The notes under the pieces are model-generated. The model made no database searches. It was given only the letters and a program-made list of their open reading frames with translations, and was not told where the DNA came from. This document shows positions 12,401 through 21,250 of a stretch of 64,000 bases of DNA, piece by piece. Positions within the stretch are counted from its first letter, which is position 1, and every line of letters starts with the position of its first letter. The position numbers were made by a program, and so were the translations under genes. Origin of the DNA: Escallonia rubra (taxonomy: Eukaryota > Streptophyta > Magnoliopsida > Escalloniales > Escalloniaceae); assembly GCA_033065855.1 (NCBI GenBank), contig JAVXUO010001757.1, positions 1 to 64,000 of the forward strand, in the 5' to 3' direction.

Positions 12401-15400
12401 CACGATGCTCAGCATAACCGATATATGAACAATCAGAGGTCTTTGAGCCAATTTTCCTCTTCTTAGGTTCAGGAAGTAAAACCTTGGCAAGGCACCCCCA
12501 CACTTTAAGGTATTTAAGGTTAGGCACACGGTTTTCTCAAAGCTCGTAGGTGTCTTGCCGGTTTTCTTGAATATGATCATGTTCTGAAGGTGACACGCCG
12601 AAAGAAGGGGTTCCCCCCACATCTTCAGGGGTGCACCTGCACTAACTAGCATGGCGTTAAGCATCTCCTTAAGGTTCTATTTTTCCTTTCAACAAAGCCA
12701 TTTGACTCGAGTGGGTAAGGAACTGTTCCATTCTTTTCACAAAAAGTTTTTAAGGGGACCAGAATCATAGTCACCTCCTCTTATCGGATCTAACGCTTTT
12801 TATTTTCCTATCCAATTTGTTCTCAACTTCAGCCTTATAAATCTAGAACTTCTCTTCTGCTTCATCCTTACTTAAGAGGTATACCCTGGTGTACCTAGAG
12901 TGGTTATCTATAAAGGTCGTCAGATAATATTTCTTACCACCTCTAGAAATATTCCTTGACATATCTCCCAAGTCTGTGGGACTGGGGTAAGAGGTGCGGC
13001 TTCTCTATTGATCACTTGCAAACAAGATTTCTTGGTTCGTTTGGCTTCACCACATACTTGGCATTTCTCAGTTTCAGTGATTCTTAGATCCTTTAGGATT
13101 CCTAACTTCTTCATTTCCTTAATATATGAAAAGTTTACATGTCCTAGCCTAGCATACCAAGTATCAAGACAATCAATCAAGTTAGTAGAAGAGGTACTGG
13201 TATTCTCATTCATAACCTCAAGTACATTAAGATGAAATAAACCTCTATCAACAGAAAGAAGATCATGGTATTCTCATTTACCACAACTTTCCCCAGGATG
13301 ATCATGGAAATGAGATTCCAACGAATGTCAGGCACGTGCAGCAATCAGTCAAGGAGAGTCTTCCCAGACGTGAGCTTCAAGTTCACCTTCTTCTTGCCTA
13401 TCACGGGAGTAGCCTTATAGTCTCCCATAAAAACTTGCTCCTCGCCTTCACTTACCAGGGTGTATAAGGTAAAAGCATTCCGATTGCCACAGATGTGTCT
13501 TGTGGCGCCAGTGTCAATCACCCAAGCGTTCTCCTGAGCAACAATGTTCATTTCTGAGGCGATTGCAACAATAACACCTCCGGCCTCAGCTAGGTTAGCC
13601 CTCGAAGGGGCAGAGCTGTCGCCTCCCTTTTTGTGCCTGTATTGAGCAGCGCGCTGACTTGGTTTCCTACAGACGAGGCATCCTCTCTTTGGCTTGGTAT
13701 TCCAATGTCTTGGAAGCGAATTCCTCGGCCTTGGCAGCTAGTTCCCTCATTTTATTCTTTTCCTCCATGCGAATGTGCAACTAGGTCATGTCTTCTCTTC
13801 TATGTCTCATACTATTTTTGTAGTCCTTCCAAGACCCAGGCAGTTTCATAATTAAGAAACCAACAATGAAATGGTGGGGCAGAATAATGCTTTCATTACG
13901 AAGTTCGGCAACAGCTAATTGAAAATCTTGCATTTAAGAAGAAACATCCTTCTCTTCAAACGTGTTAAATTGTAAAAAGTTATTTATGGCATACTTTTTG
14001 GTTCCGGCATCTTCTACTACATCTTTTTATTGAATTGTAGTACAGATCATAATTCATTAGACACAGAGTTCAAGATCATGCTGTTGCATATCTTGTGACT
14101 CTTGTCTGCAGTTTCCCAATTTGCTAAATCTATCCCAAAGTTTCAGAATTATGATCACAGCGTATGGGTTTGGTTTAGAAAAAGTCCACTTCGGCAATGT
14201 CCGAAATGAGCAGAAGTTTAGATTGACAACGTTTAAAGTTTTGGACATTGAATGGCTAGACCTTGGTCAAGTCACGAATGGCCCTAATGGTGGTTAACAT
14301 AGCAGAGTCCACATAAATAACTCTTAAATTTGTTGAAGATATGGTATACAGGGAACTACTGTGAAACCATAGTATATAGGAAGGACTTGTCGGATTTATT
14401 GGATGTGAGTTGAGGCGTATATAGCGCTGTCCTTAAGAGTTATTTCTACCCCTCGAAGACTGTTGATGCTTAAGGTCACTGACACAACATTCTCCAAGAT
14501 CCAACAACTCTTCTCCATGTTAACAAGCACTCGAAAAGCTTGGAGACACTGGAATAGTCATGACTTGTTTGGGCAATAATGTGTAGTAAGAAATATCAAG
14601 AGAGAAAGAGAGAGCTTTCAGATTTTTTTGGTTTGTGGAATGAATAGAAGTGATGGCCTTTGGTAGTAGAGGCCATGAAGAGAGAATGCAAAACACATGG
14701 GCTAAATTAGCCCTTGTAACGGCTATTTGATTACTGCAGACAAAGGCTCAATGTTTGGAATTTATTTAGCCCAACTAAGAACATGTGGTAAAATCGATTT
14801 CAACGAACATTAAAGGCCCTAAATATCCCGGAAGCGACAAAGAAACAAGTAGAAAGATTGGGCCTCAAAGTATACTCTCTCTCTCTCTCTACCTCTCTAC
14901 ATACATACATCTCTCTCTCATACATCTCTCTCTCTCTCTCTACCTCTCTACCTCTCTGCATACATACATACATACATACGTGTGTGTGTGTGTGTACATA
15001 TTGGCATAGACAGCAACAGCTAAAGCATGTTGCCTCAGTCAGGTTTTGAAGTTAGTTCTTTTTCAGTGCTGGATAGAGAAGTTAAGTTCCTAATCGCACT
15101 GTCGGCTGACACTACGGAGCTGGTTGCATTGTAAAAGCTGGATGTTCTACATTCTGGGCATAAGCAAGCAAAAAGTGGTAATTCATACTCTTAACCATCC
15201 TGATTGCACATAACACACTTGTCTTCTGGTTTTGAAGTTGGTTCTTTTGTAGTGTTGGATAAACAAGTTAAGTTCCTAATCCCACCGTTGGTTGACACTA
15301 CGGAGCTGGTCGCATTGTAAAAGTTGGATGTTCTACATTATGGGCATAAGCAAGCAAAAAGAGGCAATTCAAACCCTCGACATCCTGATTGCACACAACA

Positions 15401-17188
15401 CGCCTGTCTTCTGGTTTTGAAGTTGGTTCTTTTGTAGTGCTGGATAGAGAAGTTAAGTTCCTAATCCCACCATCGGTTGACACTACGGAGGCTGGTCGCA
15501 TTGTAAAAGTTGGATGTTCTACATTCTGGGCATAAGCAAGCAAAAAGAGGCAATTCCTATTCTCGCCATCCCGATTGCACACAACATGCCTTGCTCGGTT
15601 AGAAGTAAACAATGCTCAAGTCTGTCCTTTGTCTGAAGCCAGCCTTCACATAGAGGCCACATTACAAAAGCACAACGTGGTATGCAGCCTTTAGTCCAAA
15701 CTAGCTTTTGGGAGGAGACAGAAGGTGAGTGATGCCTCAAGTGTTCCCAAGCAGATTTGATAGTGATTGTACCATTTGGTGTGAGGCTCTATCTAACTTG
15801 ATCAGCCTCCATTTAATTTGGGATCATCTCAGTACGGATGGCGGCAACAAGAAATCTGAGGGTATAAGATATTAGGGGGCGGGGGGCAATGCCATGTTTT
15901 ATTGTGAATAACAGAGAACCCTGAAGCATCTTCCTGACTAGCTACATCATAAATCACTCTTGCTCCACATCTAGCTACCAGAGGACTCCAAGGCTGCCAC
16001 ATCCCCACAATTAGATGTCCCGCCCATTGCTAGGGATATACTCAACTAAAGATCCAGTCAGAGGTCTTAAACATAGAATTCCTCAAGCACCTATATAGAT
16101 TAGTAGTCGATAAAAATCTCCCATAAGCATCTCCCCGAAATCGTAAACATGTGACACCATCCGTAGCGCTCCAAAACTGAGGGTCCGTTCACGTCCAAAA
16201 ATCAAAATCTAATCATGCTCATAACGTAACTATTACAATAGTAGAGCGGAGCATCTAACAACCTTACACATAATCATCCAAATCGCAAACACTAATCCAA
16301 AAAAAAAAATCTAAACTTAATTACAATCCTTTCAGATTAACCATCTGAATCCAAATCCGATAATAAATAAACTTTTATCTAAAAAAAATCATGAAGTCTA
16401 CTATTTCCAATTTTGAACACTAAATCAAATCCACAGCTCTGCTAACATCTCACCCTTCACGCTACTCTTGGACTAGAAGGTGAAGGAACCGAAAAACAAA
16501 AGGGTGATTACGAATTGCCCAGTAAGAGGTTTTACACACAGAGGGCCAAAAAAAAATACATATTTGAGTTATCAAATAGAGCCAATAAAAGGAAATTTGG
16601 ATATCTCAATCAAATCTCACATACTAATCACAAAAGTGACCAAAAGGAGGTTAAAGTAGGCCAAATATCAAATACAATTCACTAAATCTAGTGGGTGTCA
16701 CATACATAATTGCTTATTATTAAGAATCACAAAATCATGGTTATACCATGTCGAATATCATAGTCGCACGCCAGACATAAATCAAAATTTCAATAGTGAC
16801 TTGCAAATTCAAGTATCACCCACCAAGTAATTTCACATGTGTGTGTCTATACATATATATATACACATATATATATATAAAAGGACATGATCCATCGCTC
16901 GCGCTTGCAACTTAGATCTAACTTTTTTTTTTAAAAAAACCGTTGTCCGCTACATTATCTAGCGGACGGTGATTTTGACCAAAATGCCTCGACGGTATTT
17001 AATGAGTCGAAGGGATTCTCAGGCAAATAGGGCCTCAGTATTGTAACTTTCACCGTCCACTACATTATGTGGCGAACGGCGAAGTTTACTTAAAAAAAAT
17101 AGATCTGGCCCGTCCATCCGCAATGGATGGACGGCCAGATCGCGCTGTCAACTTACCTTAAGTTGCCAGCGGGTGCAACGGATTAGCT

Positions 17189-17253
<65 letters not shown>

Positions 17254-20200
17254 GTATCATATATTCATGCGAAGTCCAAAAATAGTCATAGACTGAATCG
17301 AAGAGGACGAACAATACAAATCAAAAGATACAAAAATCGGCTCAATCAGAGATCGGATGAGTGAGACATTATCGAAGGAAGTTTTCGGGTGAAAATATGA
17401 AGGCACGAAAACCAAGAGAATAAGAAAGAGAATGTGGCAAGGAATCACACAGCCAAAAGTCGGTGAATTGAGTCAAAGTAATGATCTCAGCATCATACTA
17501 CCTTTAATAGTCAAAAGTGAAGAAATGGAGCCAGCCTATCTAACTTTACAAAATTGGCTAGACATTACTAATGGGATTTTTTTTCTTTTACAATCACAAG
17601 GGCACAATCGTTGCAGAATCTTTTAAAAAGAGAGAAAGAAAAAGGGAATTGTCCTTTATGTAAAAGTAAAAAGGATAGTGAAGAAAAAGACAGGACAAAA
17701 TCGAAGTCACGCGGATACACATGAAATTTGGAAATTTGGTGTGTAACACAAAAAATCTCCTCCTTATCTTAAGTCCATCACATTTTGCTTGAAAACCCAA
17801 AAAATAAACATGCATTTTCTTTTTTTCTTCTCCGCCCTCTCTCCAACAATAGACGAAGACTTTCATATCTTCCTCATTCTTATGTAGCTGCTAATGTAAT
17901 TATAATACAACTTAAAGTCCTAATTGTTAGTGCAATCATAATATTACCCAACGTCGTAGTCCAAATCAAAATATGTTGTAATGTCTAGTCTAATTATATT
18001 AGTAACAAAATAATATCAAATAGACAAACACTAAGTTCATCACTAAAATTACTTCCACACAAATTCTTTAAAGCCCATCACATAATCCAAAGTCACAATG
18101 ATTTTCTAATTAGTATATACGCAAGTAGTCCAAGAAAAAACATCTGGGGTGTTGCACCATCTTATCAAGAAAGTATCCTTCTCTAAGGAAATGGTCCACA
18201 CCTGTTTCAGGATGGCAGCCTGACTCCAAGAGACAAACTACCAGTAAGAATTGTATAAATTCCCTTCATGACTTGTTTAGGTATTATGAAGACTCCAGTG
18301 CAAAACATTTGGATGCCCAAAAGGACAGCTTGGATAAGTTGTAATCTACTCGCACAGGATAGGAATTTATAAGTCCAGCAATGAATCTTAGCAGAGAGTT
18401 TGTTGATGAGATCCCGACAATTACCACTAATGAGTGTTGTAGGAAGAAAAAAAAAGGTATTCCAAGGTATCTCACAGGCAATTGATCTAATTGCTTGCCG
18501 ATTTGACTTGCTAATCTCATTACGTCTGCTTCTCTAATCCAACAACTAAAATAGGACCTTTTGCATAATCAACATGAAGGCCAGACATATGTACAAAATC
18601 AGATAAAGCTTATTTGATGAGCGCTAGAGATGGTGCATCTGCTCTAGTTGCAACAAACAAATCATCAGGAAACATAATATGGTTAAGGTTAAGATCTTTA
18701 CATTTTGTATGATTTGTGAAGTCAGGGTGCTCAGACTAACCATCTGATTTCAGCCAAAAGCCCAGGAGTAGTAGAGAAACATTGATGCAGCCATTGCAAT
18801 ATTTGATTTAGAAAATGTAGGAGATCAAGGATGTCTGAAATGAGTAGTAAAGAAACACTGATGCAGCCATTGCAATATTTGATTTAGAAACTGTAGGAGA
18901 TCAAGGATGTCTAAAATAAACTGCCAATGAACAGTATCATGAGCTTTTAGAAGATCAGTCTTCAAGGCGCATCTTGGAACTCCAAATTAGTATGATGGCC
19001 TTTACTTATTTCCTGCATCAGAAGTGTATTTTCCACAATTGACCTTCCATGAACAAAAGCAGATTGGTTTCCACTAACAAGAGTAGGGATAACTTGCTGA
19101 GTCTGTTGACTAAGATTCCAGAGGTCAGCTTGTAGACAGTATAGCAGCAAGCAATAGGCCTGAAGTCCTTAAAGGCATGGGGGGTTTTTGATTTTGGGGA
19201 TCAAAGTAAGAGTGATAGAATTCCGTTCTTTGGGTAACCAGCCTTTATTGTAAAAGGACAAGAAAGCCTTGGTTGCCTCGGAGGCAACTATATTACAATT
19301 ATGCTGAAAGAAACCAGCAGGATAGCCATCAAAGCCAGGGGGGCCTATTCTGTTTAAGACCAAGTAGAGCTGCATGAACTTCTTGATAAAATAACAGGGG
19401 CAGCCAACTGGTTTGCTTCTATGTTGGTGAGAAACCTGCGTACAGGGGCCTGAGTCTATCTTTAGTACCACTAGTATAGGCAGTAGCATGACCCAGGAAA
19501 TTGGAGAAAAACTTCCTCGCATAGACAGCTTCCTCGCATTCAATTTTCAAGCCTTCTTAAGCATTTAGTACAAGCTCTAATAGCAATGACCTGCTTGAAG
19601 AAGTATGTGTTTTGACCTCCAAGTTGAATATTTGTTCCTATGGTCTTGTTCGCAGTAACTTCCCTCAGCCAGGGCAAGGGTGATAAAGTCAGTACGTGCA
19701 ACATTGAGTTGAGCTATAAGAGGTTGAGTAGGTGTGTTGGAGTTGCTGCTGAAGGTAGATGTTGCTCAGCCGGTTGAACTCCGCCTGAGATGTTGTTGAA
19801 GCAAGTCTTACTGACATTCCCAAAGATAGGTTTTTAATCTTCTCAACTTGACCTAAAGTTTAGCATAGGTACCATACAATGGTTCACTACAAGGGTCGCT
19901 GATAAGATGTTCAAAATAAGGCTCTGCATCCCAAAATCAAAATTTTAAAAGTTTTTGAAAGCTGTTTCTAAAAGGATCAGTACTAACAATAAGTGGAGGC
20001 TTATCACTAGAGGATTTGATGTGAAAAGGGAGAGCGTGGAGGATATCTGGATCCACGGCCAGGCTGTCGGATTTCTGCTTACGTCGTGGCCAGTTCCGAC
20101 ATGTGAAGAAGGGGTCCCCAAAATCCCCACCCCCAAGACCCATCGGTTGAACCAAAGGACAGAGGTGGACTAAAAGACCACGGACCTCGGCTTCGAGCGT

Positions 20201-20638
20201 CCTAGGAAGGACCAACTCCCATTCCTGCAAACCAGAGCCTACTGGAACTGAGGAAGCACAGTGAGAAAGACCTTCCGCCCAAACCAATTGGTTGAGGCTG
20301 GAGTTACACAAATCCCTTGGCACTCTCACCTTAAAGCTTCTCTGGAGACTGGAGATGAAAACGAAAGAATAGAAAATTGCGATAGAAAGAAGGATGGGGA
20401 TGGGATTCAGCTAACAGTACCTGGCAACAAGGTTGAGACTCTGAATATCTGGTCCAAAAACGGAGGAGTGCTTGATGAGTTCAAGATGAGCAGTCAAGGA
20501 GTGGGCAGAGGGTTCCAGAGTCACTGATTGAATGGTGTAACCGTACCCAACTGTTGCTTCTTCTTCTTCTAACCCGTTGGACGTAATTGTTGCAGCCAAG
20601 AGAGTGAAAAGCAAGACACAGAAGATGAGAGTCCCCAT
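419..20638 (-). CDS. Secreted GH31 alpha-glucosidase, 3' end off the left edge
   Basis: Four exons join in frame on the minus strand: 20421-20638, 8553-9247, 3940-4170 and 419-1065. All visible introns are GT..AG, and the fourth donor lies at 413-418. The visible product is 597 aa; plant members have about 900, so the C-terminal third is outside the window. The start at 20638 is chosen because it opens a clear signal peptide ([18 protein letters not shown]). The N-terminal GH31 beta-domain follows (GYGYTIQSV, then [19 protein letters not shown]), then the barrel ([32 protein letters not shown]). The nucleophile signature is GLWIDMNE with Asp451, and the probable acid/base is Asp550 in HWTGDN. 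The family hydrolyses terminal alpha-glucosidic bonds of maltose and starch fragments in apoplast or vacuole. The VGYGYT and [16 protein letters not shown] blocks resemble plant alpha-glucosidase (Arabidopsis AGLU1 type) more than alpha-xylosidase XYL1. No stop lies in any visible exon, so the gene looks functional despite its element-filled introns. Confidence 0.93.
1066..3939 (-). other. Intron 3 of the alpha-glucosidase
   Basis: This 2.9-kb intron is bounded by an acceptor ending TTGCAG and a GTACGT donor. It contains a hAT-like element at 1879-2583. Just beyond that, about 2630-2840 is rich in GGACACGTGT-type motifs like those inside the CACTA element near 34.4 kb. The rest (2841-3939) shows nothing recognisable. 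Confidence 0.75.
1879..2583. mobile_element. hAT-like non-autonomous element, 705 bp
   Basis: Both sides carry the same 8-bp sequence GGAAATAG (1871-1878 and 2584-2591), the target-duplication length of hAT elements. The ends are imperfect inverted repeats: CTATGAAGCAC on the left, and CTAAGAGGCAC when the right end is reverse-complemented. GC-rich GGTGCGG/CCGCACC subterminal blocks follow inward. No transposase is present; the one short open frame inside is low-complexity. The superfamily rests on duplication length alone. Confidence 0.55.
4772..5434. mobile_element. MITE-like element with GTTATCAAA termini
   Basis: The left end reads GTTATCAAAGC and the right end reads GCACTTTTGATAAC, so the termini are inverted. 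Inside each end are GC-rich blocks full of GCGCCTAGGCGC-like palindromes (about 4790-4860 and 5290-5420). The core is AT-rich and non-coding. I could not find a convincing target duplication, so the superfamily is open. Confidence 0.5.
5928..6985. mobile_element. Non-autonomous Mutator-like element, about 110-bp TIRs
   Basis: The first ~110 bases (5928-6037) are the imperfect inverse of the last ~110 (6876-6985). Both start GGGCTAAT and both contain TTTATTTTCTTGTACCAATT. The flanks are CAGTTTTAA (5919-5927) and CAATTTTAA (6986-6994), a 9-bp duplication with one mismatch. Long TIRs plus a 9-bp duplication define Mutator-like elements. The core is a CT-rich microsatellite, then CCACCA-rich DNA and a G-run near 6720-6760, with no transposase. 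Confidence 0.75.
6043..6090 (+). repeat. CT-rich microsatellite
   Basis: A run of CCCTCC and CTCTCT followed by C-rich sequence lies just inside the left TIR of the Mutator-like element. It is matched on the other side by a G-run near 6720-6760. Confidence 0.8.
9590..10080 (+). pseudogene. LINE ORF1 fragment (DUF4283-type)
   Basis: Plus-strand translation gives [20 protein letters not shown], then [20 protein letters not shown] and RVMDARPW. Further on come [13 protein letters not shown] and [14 protein letters not shown]. This is the DUF4283 pattern found in ORF1-type proteins of plant L1-like LINEs. It has no proper start and shifts frame after the PWSGMG segment, so it is a dead fragment. 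It runs opposite to the LINE ORF2 fragments further right, so they are separate insertions. Confidence 0.7.
10117..10633 (-). repeat. Left (3') LTR of the copia element
   Basis: Direct-repeat partner of 14362-14867. Both begin TGAAACCA and end GGGCCTCA on the plus strand, giving TG..CA termini, and share long blocks such as CAATAATGTGTAGTAAGAAA. Confidence 0.75.
14362..14867 (-). repeat. Right (5') LTR of the copia element
   Basis: Direct-repeat partner of 10117-10633, at the 5' side of the element as its genes read. A CT-rich microsatellite follows immediately on its right. Confidence 0.75.
14873..15000 (+). repeat. CT, CATA and GT microsatellite cluster
   Basis: Runs of CTCTCT, CATACATA and GTGTGT follow one another directly after the right copia LTR. 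The open frames across it are translated simple repeat. Confidence 0.85.
15043..15600. repeat. Tandem repeat, three units of about 185 bp
   Basis: The phrase TTTTGAAGTTGGTTCTTT recurs with starts near 15043, 15229 and 15414 (spacing 186 and 185). Each unit carries the same AAGCAAGCAAAAAG and TGATTGCACA blocks. On the minus strand the units stay open for over 100 codons. The unit overlaps sequence resembling the end of the neighbouring LINE zinc-binding domain, so it is probably an amplified piece of that LINE. Confidence 0.8.
15600..15745 (-). pseudogene. LINE ORF2 zinc-binding (zf-RVT) fragment
   Basis: Minus-strand translation contains [17 protein letters not shown] and [12 protein letters not shown], followed by a Cys-rich end. 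This is the zf-RVT pattern at the C-terminus of plant LINE reverse transcriptases. It has the same orientation as the RT fragment at 18.2-19.9 kb and may be its far end, split by about 2.5 kb of other sequence. Confidence 0.6.
16880..17190. mobile_element. Small fold-back (MITE-like) element
   Basis: The left part (ATCCATCGCTCGCGCTTGCA) is roughly inverse to the right part (TGCCAGCGGGTGCAACGGAT). Three short internal hairpins include GTCCGCTA..TAGCGGAC near 16950 and CCGTCCATCC..GGATGGACGG near 17110. It lies between an AT-rich repeat (about 16850-16880) and a CA/TA microsatellite (17191-17250), so a target duplication cannot be read. Confidence 0.45.
17191..17252 (+). repeat. (CA)n(TA)n microsatellite
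   Basis: About 20 CA dinucleotides pass directly into about 10 TA dinucleotides. Confidence 0.95.
18230..19940 (-). pseudogene. LINE reverse-transcriptase fragment
   Basis: Minus-strand pieces in the order of a plant L1-like ORF2: the linker before RT ([14 protein letters not shown]), [45 protein letters not shown], a [11 protein letters not shown] block, then [15 protein letters not shown] where a F/Y-A-D-D catalytic box is expected, and [10 protein letters not shown]. Several frameshifts and stops separate the pieces. A 76-bp tandem duplication (starts near 18784 and 18860) lies inside. The element is dead and ends about 0.5 kb from the first alpha-glucosidase exon. Confidence 0.75.
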
Positions 20639-21250
20639 GGATGCTTTCGATGATAAACTGAACTGTACAGGTTTTGGAGCTTTTGGTCTCGTCCTGTCTC
20701 TTCTATCATTCCATTGATTGATTGATTGATCGGTTTCAGAGTGTCTTGTCTTCAAAATGTTCCATTTCCTATTTTACTCAAATCTTTCTTTCTTTCTTTC
20801 TGTGGCTGCTGTTTGCTGTACGTCCATCTCAGTAAAAATTTGATGACATCGGCGATGAGACACGGGATTGTTATTATTGCACCCAAAAAAAATAAGGAAT
20901 TGTTATTATTATTTATTATTTATAATTAATTTTAGAATTTGAGATTGATGACATGGCCTCTCATTTATTTGTTTCTATTCCAATTTTTCATATTATGTGC
21001 TTTTATTTGAATGATGACATGGGATTTTATTATTATTATTATTATTATTATTATAATTGTATAATAATTTGAATGACATGGCCTCTCATCTTCCTGTTTT
21101 TATTTCTAACTTTCGTATTATGTGTTTTTATTTGCAAATTGAAAAATTCGGTCTTATTCTTTTTCACTTCTTAATAAAGAAGCAATTCGTTTTTTTTAGA
21201 CAGTCTTAATCGTTACATATTTTATATCAGTTTTGAAAGTAGATACTCAT
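20639..21250. other. Upstream region of the alpha-glucosidase
   Basis: AT-rich sequence 5' of the first exon holds a TTTC tetranucleotide run near 20786-20800 and a TTA trinucleotide run near 21030-21055. The phrase ACATGGCCTCTCAT occurs twice (near 20953 and 21076), a small duplication. I see no convincing TATA box on the minus strand. Confidence 0.5.

Larger units (their letters stand above)
10117..14867 (-). mobile_element. Old Ty1/copia LTR retrotransposon, broken
   Basis: Two direct repeats of about 510 bp (10117-10633 and 14362-14867) frame 3.7 kb of internal sequence. Read on the minus strand, the internal parts are in copia order: gag-like remnant, protease (about 13.4-13.55 kb), GAG-pre-integrase (about 12.9-13.2 kb), integrase region (about 12.4-12.7 kb), reverse-transcriptase remnants and RNase H (about 11.35-11.7 kb). 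It is broken in many places, and its LTRs differ at many positions by eye, so it is an old insertion. I found no clear 5-bp target duplication; the outer borders are approximate. Confidence 0.8.
9248..20420 (-). other. Intron 1 of the alpha-glucosidase, 11.2 kb
   Basis: The donor is GTACTG at 20415-20420 and the acceptor ends TTACAG at 9248. Joining them rebuilds the conserved NLVASLETKD block. The intron holds, left to right: a LINE ORF1 fragment, a Ty1/copia element, a CT repeat, a 185-bp tandem repeat, a fold-back element between microsatellites, and a LINE RT fragment. The stretches 9248-9590, 15750-16850 and 17255-18200 show no recognisable feature. Confidence 0.8.
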
